NCBI RefSeq assembly: GCF_019900845.1
Contig: NZ_CP074570.1
Span: 434,001 to 498,000, forward strand
Reading direction: 5' to 3'
DNA from: Paraneptunicella aestuarii
Lineage (GTDB): Bacteria > Pseudomonadota > Gammaproteobacteria > Enterobacterales > Alteromonadaceae
DNA: 64,000 nucleotides
Shown here: positions 16,537 to 26,276 of the stretch, one piece after another
Layout of the letters: the number at the start of each line of letters is the position of its first letter
How positions within the stretch are numbered: the stretch's first letter is position 1
The notes under the pieces: model-generated
Databases searched by the model: none
Told to the model about the DNA's origin: nothing
What the model saw: only the letters and a program-made list of their open reading frames with translations
Translations under genes and position numbers: made by a program

Positions 16537-17610
16537 ATGAGTACATTTATCATTGCAGAGGCGGGAGTTAATCACAATGGAGAGCTCGATAAAGCTTTGC
16601 GGTTGGTTGATGTGGCTGTTGAGGCTGGCGCTGATGCTGTGAAGTTTCAAACCTTTAAAGCGGAAAGCCTGGCAACGGATAAAGCAGGTAAAGCTGAATA
16701 TCAGAAAAAGCTGACCGATAGTGAAGAAAGCCAGGTGGCGATGCTGAAAAAACTGGAATTGCCTCACGAATACCATTTCAAGTTAAAAGCATATTGTGAA
16801 GAGAAAAACATTGAGTTTATGTCGACGGCATTTGACTTCGGCAGCCTTCAATTCTTACTTGCTGAAATGGATTTGAAGCGTTTAAAAATTCCATCCGGTG
16901 AAATCACCAATCTGCCACTTATTTATGAACACGCGAAAAGCGGTTTGGATATCATCCTTTCAACAGGTATGGCGACAGTCGGTGAAATTGAGCAGGCATT
17001 GATGGTGATTGCAGGTGGGTATCTGGATAATCTGGGACGAAATATTCAGCAGAATTGGAAAACGGCTTATTTCGATGAAGGAGCCCGAACGTTATTAAAA
17101 AGTAAAGTGAGTTTGCTTCATTGCGTTTCCCAATATCCTGCTCCAGCAGAGTCGTTGAATTTAACCGCAATAAAGCGCTTACGTAAAACTTTTGGCTTGA
17201 ATGCTGGGTATTCTGATCATTCTCTTGGTATTTGGGCACCGATTAGCGCAGTGACCATGGACGCGACCATTATTGAAAAACACTTTACGCTGGATAGGAA
17301 TTTGCCAGGGCCTGATCATCAAGCGTCTCTTGAACCTCATGAACTAAAGCAAATGGTTGAGGCTATTCGTAATGTTGAAGCGGCTATTGGTGATGGCGTT
17401 AAGCGACCTGTTGCATCTGAGTTGGTGAATTTAGAACCTGTTCGAAAAAGCCTGGTGCTTGCAAAGCCGATTCGAAGAGGCGAGGTGATCACAGAACAGC
17501 ACTTGGCGATTATGCGCCCAGGAACCGGAATGCCGCCTTCAAAGTATTGGGACATGATTGGAGCTACGGTCTCTCAAGATTATGAAGCTGGCGATTTTTT
17601 GTGTGAGTAA
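16537..17610 (+). CDS. legI: Nonulosonate synthase (NeuB/LegI type)
   Basis: A 357-residue protein with a TIM-barrel NeuB domain (IIAEAGVNHNGELDKAL at the start, KFQTFKAESLAT, KIPSGEITNLPLIYEHA, LHCVSQYPAPAESLNL, GYSDHSLG, IIEKHFTLDRNLPGPDHQAS) and a C-terminal SAF/antifreeze-like domain (about 290-357, RRGEVITEQHLAIMRPGTGM). It condenses phosphoenolpyruvate with ManNAc or its diamino analogue. GEITNLPL is of the NeuB/LegI kind, not the PseI kind (SFEIVDI), so pseudaminic acid is unlikely. It stands 31 bases after the epimerase gene. Confidence 0.85.
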   Translation: MSTFIIAEAGVNHNGELDKALRLVDVAVEAGADAVKFQTFKAESLATDKAGKAEYQKKLTDSEESQVAMLKKLELPHEYHFKLKAYCEEKNIEFMSTAFDFGSLQFLLAEMDLKRLKIPSGEITNLPLIYEHAKSGLDIILSTGMATVGEIEQALMVIAGGYLDNLGRNIQQNWKTAYFDEGARTLLKSKVSLLHCVSQYPAPAESLNLTAIKRLRKTFGLNAGYSDHSLGIWAPISAVTMDATIIEKHFTLDRNLPGPDHQASLEPHELKQMVEAIRNVEAAIGDGVKRPVASELVNLEPVRKSLVLAKPIRRGEVITEQHLAIMRPGTGMPPSKYWDMIGATVSQDYEAGDFLCE

Positions 17611-17632
17611 TTTAAAATTTTATTGAGAATCA

Positions 17633-19648
17633 ATGCAATACCGACCTGAAATTGATGGGCTGCGAGCGGTTTCGGTTATTCCCGTCATACTTTTTCATGC
17701 TGGCTTCCCGTTCATTTCTGGGGGATTTATTGGTGTTGATATCTTTTTTGTCATTAGCGGATATTTGATTACCTCAATTATTGCCAACGATGTTGAAAGA
17801 AACACATTCCGATTAACCGACTTCTACGAAAGAAGGGTAAGGCGTATTTTACCTGCCCTGTTTTTCATTATGGCTGTCACTGTGCCCCTAGCCTGGATGT
17901 GGTTGCCGCCGGATGAACTTAAAAACTACTCGCAAAGTTTAGTGGCAGTAAGCACCTTTTCTTCAAATATTCTGTTTTGGTTGGAGAGTGGATATTTCGA
18001 CACGGTAGCAGAATTAAAGCCTTTGCTGCATACATGGAGCTTAGCGGTAGAAGAGCAATATTATATTGTTTTTCCTTTAATTATCATGGCGTTATGGAAG
18101 CTGAGTTCGCGGCTTTTTTTCGTGATGTTGGCAGCCACTTTTTGCCTTAGTTTGGGTTATGCGCACCTTTACTCATCACAGTTTCTATCCAGTTCTTTCT
18201 ACTTGTTACCATTTCGAGCCTGGGAATTGTTAATGGGCGCGTTGGCTGCTTTTATGTTGCGAAACAAAAGCCATATTAAACTTCCCGGATCTGCAAATGA
18301 ACTTCTCTCGATGTTGGGCATAGTGTGCATCGTTGGAAGCTTTTTCCTGTTTGAGGCAAGTACGCCTTCTCCGAGTTTATATACCCTTATCCCAACCTTG
18401 GGCGCTTTGGTTGTCATACTCTTTACGACTCCGGAAACGAGGGTTTCCCGATTGTTGTCCAGTAAAGTGTTTGTGTTGATTGGATTAATTAGCTATAGCG
18501 CTTATCTTTGGCATCAACCTCTATTTGTGTTTGCTCGTAGTTATAGTCTAGAGCCCCTTTCACTCGCCTTAATGTTGGCTATGTGCTTGCTGAGCTTGGT
18601 GCTCGCTTTTGTGACCTGGAAATGGATAGAAACACCATTTAGAAGCAAAGAAAAGATAAAGGCTTCTGTTCTGTATATTGTTTGTTCTGTGTTTGTGTTC
18701 TTGTTTATCGCCATGGGTTTATACGGGCATTTTAAGGTTAAGCCAACGACGGAAATCCAGCTCGATTCAGAAATTATAGCGATACCCAAGGCGTTTATGG
18801 GAATACAGCATGAGGGTCGAAACTGTAGTTTCCCTGATATTGCAAAGGGAGAGGTCTGTGAATTAAAAGGAGATATTGACGCGCCTGAACGAACCGTGTT
18901 TGTTCTGGGGGATAGCTTATCCAGAGTGCTCAGTGAAGCAGTTTACGAAAGAAAGCAGATGTATTCAACCATGGTCGATTTGTCTTCCAGTGGTTGCCCT
19001 TTCTTGATGGGCTTATCCATCTATGTGGGTCGAAGTAGCTCTGACAGATGTACGCCTGAATATCAGCAGCAAAGGCTTGACTATATTGCTCAGCATCCTT
19101 CTCAACATAAAATCGTTGTACTGAGTGGACGATGGTTAGTGGCTTTTATGGAAGATAGCTTTGACAACACATTAGGTGGTGTTAGCTATGACCAGAATAT
19201 TGTTGCTACCAAGCGGCTTGGCGCCAGTGACGAAGAGATTCAACAGGATTTCTTTGAATCATTTGAGCGTTCTTTGGCGGCGTTAACGGATGTGGTGGAG
19301 CAGGTTGTCATTATTATTCCCGGATATTCAAATGGATGGGATCCTGTTGCAAGAGCCGTGCGTATTGCCAAGCGTTTTGATGATTCCCAATCCCTGTTTG
19401 AGCATTTAGAAATTCCTCTTTCGGCAGTCGATAACAGAACGGCTGTTTTTGAACAATACATCCAGTCACATATTCAGGGGTTAGATAAAGTCTCGGTGAT
19501 TAATACTAAAGACGTTACCTGTGACCGCAATAAGGGCGTTTGCTATGGCGGGAAGGATGGTCAGTTTTATTTTACGGATGATTTGCACCCATCTTTGTAC
19601 ATTAACCGAATTTTGGTCGAGCTTATGTATAAAGCTCTGGTTAATTAA
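17633..19648 (+). CDS. Second O-acyltransferase with SGNH domain
   Basis: A 671-residue paralogue of the protein at 6648. The membrane acyltransferase domain begins MQYRPEIDGLRAVSVIPVIL and has YERRVRRILPALFF and LHTWSLAVEEQYYIVFP. The C-terminal SGNH domain has VFVLGDSLSR and the DDLHPS Asp-His block. Several cysteines in the SGNH part (RNCSF, GEVCEL, SGCPF, DRCTP, VTCDRNKGVCYG) could form periplasmic disulfides and are a difference from the first copy. It starts 22 bases after the synthase gene. The two paralogues bracket the modification genes and may acylate different positions. Confidence 0.85.
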   Translation: MQYRPEIDGLRAVSVIPVILFHAGFPFISGGFIGVDIFFVISGYLITSIIANDVERNTFRLTDFYERRVRRILPALFFIMAVTVPLAWMWLPPDELKNYSQSLVAVSTFSSNILFWLESGYFDTVAELKPLLHTWSLAVEEQYYIVFPLIIMALWKLSSRLFFVMLAATFCLSLGYAHLYSSQFLSSSFYLLPFRAWELLMGALAAFMLRNKSHIKLPGSANELLSMLGIVCIVGSFFLFEASTPSPSLYTLIPTLGALVVILFTTPETRVSRLLSSKVFVLIGLISYSAYLWHQPLFVFARSYSLEPLSLALMLAMCLLSLVLAFVTWKWIETPFRSKEKIKASVLYIVCSVFVFLFIAMGLYGHFKVKPTTEIQLDSEIIAIPKAFMGIQHEGRNCSFPDIAKGEVCELKGDIDAPERTVFVLGDSLSRVLSEAVYERKQMYSTMVDLSSSGCPFLMGLSIYVGRSSSDRCTPEYQQQRLDYIAQHPSQHKIVVLSGRWLVAFMEDSFDNTLGGVSYDQNIVATKRLGASDEEIQQDFFESFERSLAALTDVVEQVVIIIPGYSNGWDPVARAVRIAKRFDDSQSLFEHLEIPLSAVDNRTAVFEQYIQSHIQGLDKVSVINTKDVTCDRNKGVCYGGKDGQFYFTDDLHPSLYINRILVELMYKALVN

Positions 19649-19739
19649 AGCGTTGTGAAAATTAGCTCTTGGTTTTGTTATGGTTGAATTTTTAGTCTAT
19701 CCTCATCGTTTGGCTTGACGCTTAAGTGAGAAACGAAAA

Positions 19740-20462
19740 ATGTTGCCACGAAATAAGATGCTGAGTAATCCAGTGACTGGTCGTCGGATTATTGCTGATG
19801 AGTTAGATGCTGCGCGCTTGGTGAAAAGTCCGACAGTGACAGGAAGAGAAAGATTGGATGCATCCAGAGTTATGGGGCGCGGCGACAAATTATTTCATCC
19901 ATCGGGTCGTCTCATTCGGGGACAAGCGGAAGCCACTGACATTATGACGAGGGCATATTCAGCGTCAGGTTCTGAATTGCATGCAATGGCAAGAGATCAC
20001 GAATTGGATATGAACTTATTGCATGGCAACACTCCGCATTCCGTATTAAGAGATCATGCCCAGCTTCTATATACTGCTGCTCGACATGATCCTAATACTC
20101 GTATTCAAACGCCTTTAGTTAAAAGTGGTGATCCTGATTTAAGCTCTACTCCCTACAATCCAACTAACCGAGGTGGGGGATTTATTGCAGAGGAAGTTCG
20201 AACTTCGGTATCAAAAGGAGCGATGAAAAAATGGGAGAATAAGGGCAAGAAAGGGCCACAACCTCAACCAGAGACAAGGCCAACTGGCAGGGATATTGAA
20301 TTTCACCCACCGGCTCCGGGAGCTCTGCATAATCCAGGACAATTTGGACAGCTAAAAGGTTCATATTATCGTCCGGCTACCCAACCTGGTCAGAAAAAGA
20401 CGAGAGAACGTACATTGAGCGTTGGTTCTGCAAATTTGGATCTTACGGGGCACAAATTGTAG
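19740..20462 (+). CDS. Unrecognised 240-residue basic protein
   Basis: I do not recognise this family. The protein is polar, has no signal peptide or membrane segment, and is rich in Arg, Gly and Pro. Its N-terminal 90 residues contain spaced GR turns (VTGRRI, VTGRER, VMGRGD, PSGRLI), and the C-terminal 80 residues look disordered (KKGPQPQPETRPTGR, PPAPGALHNPGQFGQ). GTG/ATG use and composition are not unlike the neighbours. It stands alone, 92 bases after the glycan cluster and about 110 before an aminopeptidase. The low-complexity tail would suit an exported or effector-like protein, but nothing proves that. Confidence 0.5.
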   Translation: MLPRNKMLSNPVTGRRIIADELDAARLVKSPTVTGRERLDASRVMGRGDKLFHPSGRLIRGQAEATDIMTRAYSASGSELHAMARDHELDMNLLHGNTPHSVLRDHAQLLYTAARHDPNTRIQTPLVKSGDPDLSSTPYNPTNRGGGFIAEEVRTSVSKGAMKKWENKGKKGPQPQPETRPTGRDIEFHPPAPGALHNPGQFGQLKGSYYRPATQPGQKKTRERTLSVGSANLDLTGHKL

Positions 20463-20571
20463 TGAAAATGGCTTGTAATACTTCCAGATAAATAAAATTG
20501 GTTTAGCTTTCCTGCTCACATCGCTTGCTGTTTGCGTTAGAATGTTGCGCGACAGATTTTGAGGAAGTGTC

Positions 20572-22476
20572 ATGATAAATAGAACAACTCTGCTTGCGAT
20601 GGTTTCCTGCGCTCTATTGGCTGCTTGTAACCCGCAAACAAAACAAACGACAGAATCGGCTACAGAGCCAAAATCCCAAACAACGGCGACTCAGTCCAAA
20701 GATATTCAATCGGGTAAGGACTATCATTCCTACGGTAATCCGGAACAAGTTAAAGTCACTCACATCAATTTAGACTTAAATGTTGATTTTGATGCCAAAG
20801 TGATGAGCGGCACTGCGGAGCTGCAATATGAAAAAGTAGCATCTGATGCAGATAAATTGATTGTTGATACTCGTGATTTAACTATTAACAGCATCACTGC
20901 CAATGGTGAAGCCGTACCATTTACCTTGCGTGAAACGGAATCTCACATGGGTGCAGCGTTGGAAATTATGCTGCCAGCAAAAGGCAACAGCGTGACCATT
21001 GATTACGCTACCAGCCCCAATGCATCGGGCGTACAGTGGTTAACTCCAGCACAAACGGCGGGTAAAAAACATCCTTTCCTGTTTACTCAAGCTCAGGCTA
21101 CACATGCGCGTAGCTTCATTCCATTGCAGGATTCTCCTAAAGTGCGCGTCACTTACAATGCCACTATTCATACGCCAAAAGAATTGCTGGCTGTGATGAG
21201 TGCCGCGAATGATCCAACGACACCTCGCGATGGTGAGTACAACTTCACCATGCCGCAACCTATCCCTTCTTATTTAATCGCGTTAGGTGTGGGTGATTTG
21301 CAATTCCAAGCCATGGGTGAGCGTACTGGTGTTTATGCTGAACCTTCCATGTTGCAAGCTGCTGCGAAAGAGTTTGAAGATACGGAATCCATGTTGATTG
21401 CCACCGAGAAAACCTATGGTGCTTATAGCTGGGATCGTTACGATTTATTGATTTTGCCACCTTCATTTCCTTTCGGTGGTATGGAGAATCCGCGTTTAAG
21501 CTTTATCACTCCTACCGTGATTGCAGGTGACAAGTCTTTGGTTTCTTTGATTGCTCATGAGTTGGCACATAGTTGGTCTGGCAACACGGTAACCAATGCA
21601 ACCTGGCGTGACTTGTGGTTGAACGAAGGTTTTACCACGTATTTGACTTACCGCATTATGGAAATCGTTTATGGCACAGAGCGCTATGATCAGGAATCTG
21701 TTCTTGGATATCAGGATCTACAGGAAGATGTCGCTGCATTGCCTGAGAAAGATGAAATTCTGGCCATTGATTTGCGTGGACGTGATCCAGACGATGTTTT
21801 TTCTGATATTCCTTACGAGAAAGGGGCGTTGTTCCTGCGTGAAATCGAGCAATCAATCGGACGTGATAATTTCGATGCTTTCCTGAAGCAATACTTTAAA
21901 CATTTTGCCTTCCAAAGTATTACAACGGATCAGTTTATTGCTTACTTGCAAGAGACGTTGTTGCAGCAATATCCAGACAAGCTCAATATGGCTCGTATTA
22001 ATCAATGGGTGTTTGAGCCGGGCATTCCAGAAGGCGCGCCAGAACCACAATCCAATGCATTCGTGATCGTTGATGACGCACGTAATGCATGGTTGCAAGG
22101 TAAGCTGGCTGCGGCAGATATTGATACGTCTGGCTGGACTGTTCACCAGTGGCTGTATTTCCTGAATAACATGCCTGAAAAGCTGACAACCGAACAAATG
22201 CAAAAACTGGATGCTGCGTTCATGTTGACTCAATCGACCAACAATGAGATCGCTCATGCCTGGTTAATGCATGTTGTACATAGTTGGTATGAACCCGCAT
22301 TACCACGCCTGCACAACTATCTGGTTAGCATTGGTCGTAACAAGTTAGTGAAGCCGCTATATCGTGAGTTGTCTAAAACTGAACAAGGCAAAGCCTTGGC
22401 TCAAAAGGCTTTCGAGCAGGCCAAGTCGGGCTACCATCCGCTAACAGTTAAAGCCAATGAAGACTTTGTTCAATAA
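20572..22476 (+). CDS. M1-family aminopeptidase lipoprotein (LTA4 hydrolase-like)
   Basis: A 634-residue zinc metallopeptidase. The signal sequence ends in a lipobox (LLAACN), so the mature protein should be lipid-anchored in the periplasm. An N-terminal beta-sandwich domain is followed by the exopeptidase motif GGMENPR (about 302-308), the zinc site HELAHSWSG (His329, Glu330, His333) with the third ligand Glu352 in NEGFTTYL, and a C-terminal helical domain like that of leukotriene-A4 hydrolase/aminopeptidase B. It trims N-terminal residues from peptides. It appears monocistronic and has a terminator hairpin after it. Confidence 0.9.
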   Translation: MINRTTLLAMVSCALLAACNPQTKQTTESATEPKSQTTATQSKDIQSGKDYHSYGNPEQVKVTHINLDLNVDFDAKVMSGTAELQYEKVASDADKLIVDTRDLTINSITANGEAVPFTLRETESHMGAALEIMLPAKGNSVTIDYATSPNASGVQWLTPAQTAGKKHPFLFTQAQATHARSFIPLQDSPKVRVTYNATIHTPKELLAVMSAANDPTTPRDGEYNFTMPQPIPSYLIALGVGDLQFQAMGERTGVYAEPSMLQAAAKEFEDTESMLIATEKTYGAYSWDRYDLLILPPSFPFGGMENPRLSFITPTVIAGDKSLVSLIAHELAHSWSGNTVTNATWRDLWLNEGFTTYLTYRIMEIVYGTERYDQESVLGYQDLQEDVAALPEKDEILAIDLRGRDPDDVFSDIPYEKGALFLREIEQSIGRDNFDAFLKQYFKHFAFQSITTDQFIAYLQETLLQQYPDKLNMARINQWVFEPGIPEGAPEPQSNAFVIVDDARNAWLQGKLAAADIDTSGWTVHQWLYFLNNMPEKLTTEQMQKLDAAFMLTQSTNNEIAHAWLMHVVHSWYEPALPRLHNYLVSIGRNKLVKPLYRELSKTEQGKALAQKAFEQAKSGYHPLTVKANEDFVQ

Positions 22477-22514
22477 TCGTTTTTTTAAGGATTGGTTGAA
22501 CTAAGCACAAATAT

Positions 22515-22552
22515 AACGGGGCTGAATGAGTAACTCTATTAGTCCCGTTTTT
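22515..22552 (+). terminator. Rho-independent terminator of the aminopeptidase gene
   Basis: AACGGGGCT and AGTCCCGTT form a nine-pair stem (one G-U pair) around a 17-base loop, followed by a T-run. It lies 39 bases after the aminopeptidase stop. Confidence 0.8.
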
Positions 22553-22614
22553 ACATGCCATTTGGGTCTCTTGAACAGTGCGTTTAATGTGAATAGAAAA
22601 GAGGGAGTTTAGAT

Positions 22615-23199
22615 ATGAGTAATATTAAATATTCAGATCATGTTGATGTGCTTTTGGCACTGGTCACCAACCTGGCAATGACTGACAAGGCGAGCCTTAC
22701 GCCGAGAAGGTTGGCTAAATACCTAAATCTGGAAGAGCAAGAAGTGTGTACTGTTTTGGATGGGTTTCCAGGGCTATTCAGAAAATCCAGAGTCAAAGAG
22801 AAGAATCCACCCGAAGGCAAGGTGGCTCAGCATTTTTATACATTACAAATTCGTTATAGCCGACGTTATCTGGAACTGAATGGTGATGACGATGACCCAA
22901 ATCCGCAAGAGCCTCTGAGCGCAGAACTGTTTAATTCTTTGGTGCGATTTATTTCTGAACAAGTAAATTTAGAGCATGAAAATGATCGATTAACCAAAGA
23001 ACTATCAGCCGCACATGAGAGATTCAGTAAGCAACTGGCTGAGCAGGAAAAGAGTTTAAAAGCATCTATTGATGCCCAAAACAATATGCTTAAAACCAAA
23101 CTTGAAAGCGATAATGTGACCTTGAAGGTTCAGAGCCGGGTGTCAATTGCTGTTGCGTTAATTGCTGCCGTCGCTGCGGTGTTTGCTGCGATTAAATAA
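22615..23199 (+). CDS. Unknown protein with winged-helix-like head, coiled coil and C-terminal membrane anchor
   Basis: 194 residues in three visible parts. Residues 1-85 contain a helix pattern like a winged-helix domain (LTPRRLAKYLNLEEQEVCTVLDGFPGLFRK). Residues about 105-165 form a charged heptad-type coiled coil (EHENDRLTKELSAAHERFSK...). Residues about 172-193 are one hydrophobic helix (VSIAVALIAAVAAVFAAIK) ending the chain. This would be a tail-anchored inner-membrane protein with a cytoplasmic head. A strong GAGGGAG ribosome site precedes the start. I do not know a function. It converges with the PQQ operon, leaving only nine bases between the stops. Confidence 0.6.
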   Translation: MSNIKYSDHVDVLLALVTNLAMTDKASLTPRRLAKYLNLEEQEVCTVLDGFPGLFRKSRVKEKNPPEGKVAQHFYTLQIRYSRRYLELNGDDDDPNPQEPLSAELFNSLVRFISEQVNLEHENDRLTKELSAAHERFSKQLAEQEKSLKASIDAQNNMLKTKLESDNVTLKVQSRVSIAVALIAAVAAVFAAIK

Positions 23200-23208
23200 T
23201 CAAGCGTG

Positions 23209-24801
23209 TTATTTCTTTATAAAGACCTTGTAAGCGACAAGTGTTTGGGCTTCAGGGTCATACTGGCATTGGCTTGAATAACAAAAGCCTTTAATTCGGC
23301 TTTTTATGATTGGTGGAGCAACACTGATTAAACGAGCGGTGTTATGCGCGCTTTCGTATTCTTGTTTTGATAACTTTCTTACTGCTAGCCAATGTTGTTT
23401 GTTCTCTATGACATTCCAACAATCTGTAGTCGAGTTGAGTAATGCTTTTTCATAGAGGTCGGTGATAAACGTTGGTAAGGCAAATGGTTTAATTGGGGGG
23501 GCGGCAACTTCGGGCTTACTTCTTAGCCGCTGAATTTCGGGAAGAATATCGTCTTCCCATGCTAGTGTAATTGCATCTATTGGCAATTTGGAATGCTGGT
23601 ATGACGGGCTCTTCATCTCTTCATCTGCAATGAGCAAACTTGATCTGGAACTCATATAAGGCAGTTGGCTTAGCAGTGATATCAATTGTTCGTGAGTAGT
23701 GATTTCCGCTGCTTGTTGTGAATTATTCAATTCAATGTAGCTAATTATTAATTGCCTAATCGTTGGTGAATATTTGCGTTTGGGCAAGTAGTTATCTTGC
23801 AAATAAATGGGTTCTGAATGGAATTCCGCTTTTGCAATCCATGCGAGAAGCGCATTTTGAAAAGGAGGAATTTGAGTCGTATTCGCTTGAATACGAAAAG
23901 CAAATTGGTTGGTACTATTCAGCTCACTGATCAACGCAAGCAAGGTACAGGAATGCTCATTTGCCAGTTGTATCAGTAACTCTTCATTGGCATGTAAAAA
24001 GGCAAAGCAATCTTGAGGTAGCCACCAGCTAAATACGCTGTTGTCAGAATGGTTTTCATGTAAATAGTCTGGCTCGATGGGTCTTATAATGTGTCGTACA
24101 GAGCGGTGTTGCTTTAGATTTTCTACAGAAATATTAGCAAGCACACACTTACTTATAGTTTCTTGTGATATATCACCTGTTGTTAAAAGTATGGTGTTTG
24201 CTGGCTGATAATAGTTGCTAAAGTAAGCCTTGATATTATCCAGCTTAATGTGAGCCAGAGTATCGCTAAAACCGCCGGAATGATTAATGCGATCCGGTGA
24301 GTGATCGCCACGAATAATGGCAGACCAATCTCGGTAATGTTGGTTTTCCGCTAATTGCTCAAAACCGCTTAGTTCACGAAATATCACGCCTTGTTTTGTA
24401 CTTCCGAAATGAAATACTTCTTCATGTAAATCCTGTTCTGAATACTCCGTCTGCCATAGGCCAGAGGACAGATAATCCAACGCGAGAAGAAAGTGTTCCT
24501 GATTCGTTGATTCAATATGGAAGAGCGTGATGTTAGACAATGTGGAAGCATTAATTTTAATGCCCAACAAGTTGCTTAACTGAAATAAGGTCGCAGGGTT
24601 TGGATACTTTAGACTTCTTCGGAAAACCAGATGTTCACAGGCATGTGCGAGGCCAGAGTCGTCAAAACTGGGTGTACGTAGGCCAAATACGGCACTAAAC
24701 CCAGTGCTTGTCGCGTCTTCACTATGCAGATGGATGAATCCTGATTCATGTTCAATTTTTTGAAATGTGGTTTGAGGATTTATCACGCTAATGCACTTCA
24801 A
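23209..24801 (-). CDS. pqqF: M16 peptidase at the end of the PQQ operon (PqqF role)
   Basis: A 530-residue M16 zinc peptidase. The inverted motif HACEH (53-57) gives the zinc and catalytic residues, and a downstream GVIFRELSG (Glu143) is a plausible third ligand, in a form closer to PreP-type M16C enzymes than to classic insulinase. It is much shorter than the usual PqqF (about 760-800 residues). In PQQ synthesis a peptidase frees the crosslinked Glu-Tyr unit from PqqA. Position, 28 bases after pqqE on the same strand, supports that role. The start is uncertain: TTG at 24801 or GTG at 24786. Confidence 0.7.
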   Translation of the reverse strand: MKCISVINPQTTFQKIEHESGFIHLHSEDATSTGFSAVFGLRTPSFDDSGLAHACEHLVFRRSLKYPNPATLFQLSNLLGIKINASTLSNITLFHIESTNQEHFLLALDYLSSGLWQTEYSEQDLHEEVFHFGSTKQGVIFRELSGFEQLAENQHYRDWSAIIRGDHSPDRINHSGGFSDTLAHIKLDNIKAYFSNYYQPANTILLTTGDISQETISKCVLANISVENLKQHRSVRHIIRPIEPDYLHENHSDNSVFSWWLPQDCFAFLHANEELLIQLANEHSCTLLALISELNSTNQFAFRIQANTTQIPPFQNALLAWIAKAEFHSEPIYLQDNYLPKRKYSPTIRQLIISYIELNNSQQAAEITTHEQLISLLSQLPYMSSRSSLLIADEEMKSPSYQHSKLPIDAITLAWEDDILPEIQRLRSKPEVAAPPIKPFALPTFITDLYEKALLNSTTDCWNVIENKQHWLAVRKLSKQEYESAHNTARLISVAPPIIKSRIKGFCYSSQCQYDPEAQTLVAYKVFIKK

Positions 24802-24829
24802 TTCAGGCCAATCAGTATCTTAAGGCGAT

Positions 24830-25984
24830 TTATAGCTTAACACGCAGGATATCTCGATCAGTAAAGCCATGCTTTTTGTCTCGAGGTATTAACTCGTGAG
24901 AAGTAAAGCCTTGCAAAGCTTTTTCTCTGGCTCTTTCTATCAGGTGGTGATGTTCTGACTTCCCACAAACCGGGTCGGCATTATTCATGTCGCCAGTGAG
25001 CATGTAAGCCTGACAGCGACAGCCGCCGAAATCTTTCTCTTTTTCATCGCAACTACGGCAAGGTTCAGGCATCCAGTCAGTGCCGCGAAACTGGTTCATG
25101 GCATCGGAATAATGCCATATCTCTTCCAGTGAATGAGTTTTCACATTGGGAAAATCCAGCGGCAGCATTTTAGCGCTGTGACAGGGTAAGGCCGTGCCAT
25201 CAGGTGCAATATTAAGAAAGGTAGTGGCCCAACCGTTCATGCACGCTTTTGGACGCTCTTCATAATAATCGGGCGTAACAAAAATAAACTTGGGTTGTTG
25301 TTTACCTGTTCTTAGTTGCTCTGAGCGAAACTGATTAACGTAGTTCTCGGCAGTGTCTATCTCAGCTTTTGTAGGCATTAAGTGTTGGCGATTCAGATAT
25401 GCCCAACCGTAATATTGCACTGTGGCCAGCTCCACATAATCGGCATTCAGTTGGCAGCTTAACTCCATAATTTCAGGTAGCTGGTGGATGTTTTGTTTGG
25501 TGATGACAAAGTTAAGCACCATGGGGTAGCCTTCGGCTTTGATCTTCTGTGCCATTTTCAGTTTTTGCTGATAAGCACTGCCTCGGCCTGCAATGGTGTC
25601 GTTGAGATCCGGGTCGGCAGACTGAAAACTGACCTGAATATGATCCAGTCCGGCTTGTTTCAGCTTTTCAATGCGCTTTTCGGTTAAGCCGATGCCTGAG
25701 GTGATCAGGTTAGAGTAAAAACCGATAGAACGAGCATGGGTAGCAATGGTTTCTAAATCTTTTCGAAGTAAGGGCTCACCACCAGATAAACCGAGCTGTA
25801 CTGCACCCAAGTCTCTCGCTTGTGATAACACCGACAGCCACTGTTCCGTGGACAGTTCATCTTGCCTGCTACCTAAATCCAGAGGGTTAGAGCAATAGGG
25901 ACACTTTAACGGGCAGTCGTAGGTAAGCTCTGCCAGTAGCCATAATGGTAAGTGTTTGGATTTTGCTTGAGAGGTGCTACTCAT
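24830..25984 (-). CDS. pqqE: PqqE, radical SAM PqqA peptide cyclase
   Basis: A 384-residue radical SAM enzyme. The CxxxCxxC cluster site is CPLKCPYC (residues about 20-27), followed by [11 protein letters not shown]. The C-terminal SPASM region has the expected cysteine sets ([33 protein letters not shown]). It forms the carbon-carbon bond between the Glu and Tyr side chains of PqqA, with PqqD presenting the peptide. Its start codon overlaps the pqqD stop by eight bases, so the two are coupled. Confidence 0.97.
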   Translation of the reverse strand: MSSTSQAKSKHLPLWLLAELTYDCPLKCPYCSNPLDLGSRQDELSTEQWLSVLSQARDLGAVQLGLSGGEPLLRKDLETIATHARSIGFYSNLITSGIGLTEKRIEKLKQAGLDHIQVSFQSADPDLNDTIAGRGSAYQQKLKMAQKIKAEGYPMVLNFVITKQNIHQLPEIMELSCQLNADYVELATVQYYGWAYLNRQHLMPTKAEIDTAENYVNQFRSEQLRTGKQQPKFIFVTPDYYEERPKACMNGWATTFLNIAPDGTALPCHSAKMLPLDFPNVKTHSLEEIWHYSDAMNQFRGTDWMPEPCRSCDEKEKDFGGCRCQAYMLTGDMNNADPVCGKSEHHHLIERAREKALQGFTSHELIPRDKKHGFTDRDILRVKL

Positions 25985-26261
25985 ACTGAACCCATTGCTT
26001 TTCTTGAGCTATGGCAAGAAACTCCATGACTTGTTCGCCTAATTCGCCCGCCTCGGGATACTTGGCTTGCAGTTCTGCAATGATGTCTTCGTGAGTACGC
26101 TGTCCATCGACCATATTCATGATCTCCCCGGCGCTGCCGTTTAGCTTGATCATGCCTTCAGGAAAGAGTAACACAAAGCATTCTTGTGCTTTTTCATATT
26201 GCAGACGAAAGTGAGGGTTCAAGCTGGGAATGGAAGCGTTCTTATTGATAGTGTTGCTCAT
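25977..26261 (-). CDS. pqqD: PqqD, PqqA-binding chaperone
   Basis: A 94-residue protein of the PqqD/RRE fold: [20 protein letters not shown], then [20 protein letters not shown] and a helical C-terminus. It binds PqqA and delivers it to PqqE. Normal length and order (C-D-E). The first 13 residues are a short extra tail before the family core. Confidence 0.95.
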   Translation of the reverse strand: MSNTINKNASIPSLNPHFRLQYEKAQECFVLLFPEGMIKLNGSAGEIMNMVDGQRTHEDIIAELQAKYPEAGELGEQVMEFLAIAQEKQWVQYE

Positions 26262-26276
26262 GAAGATATCCAGTGC

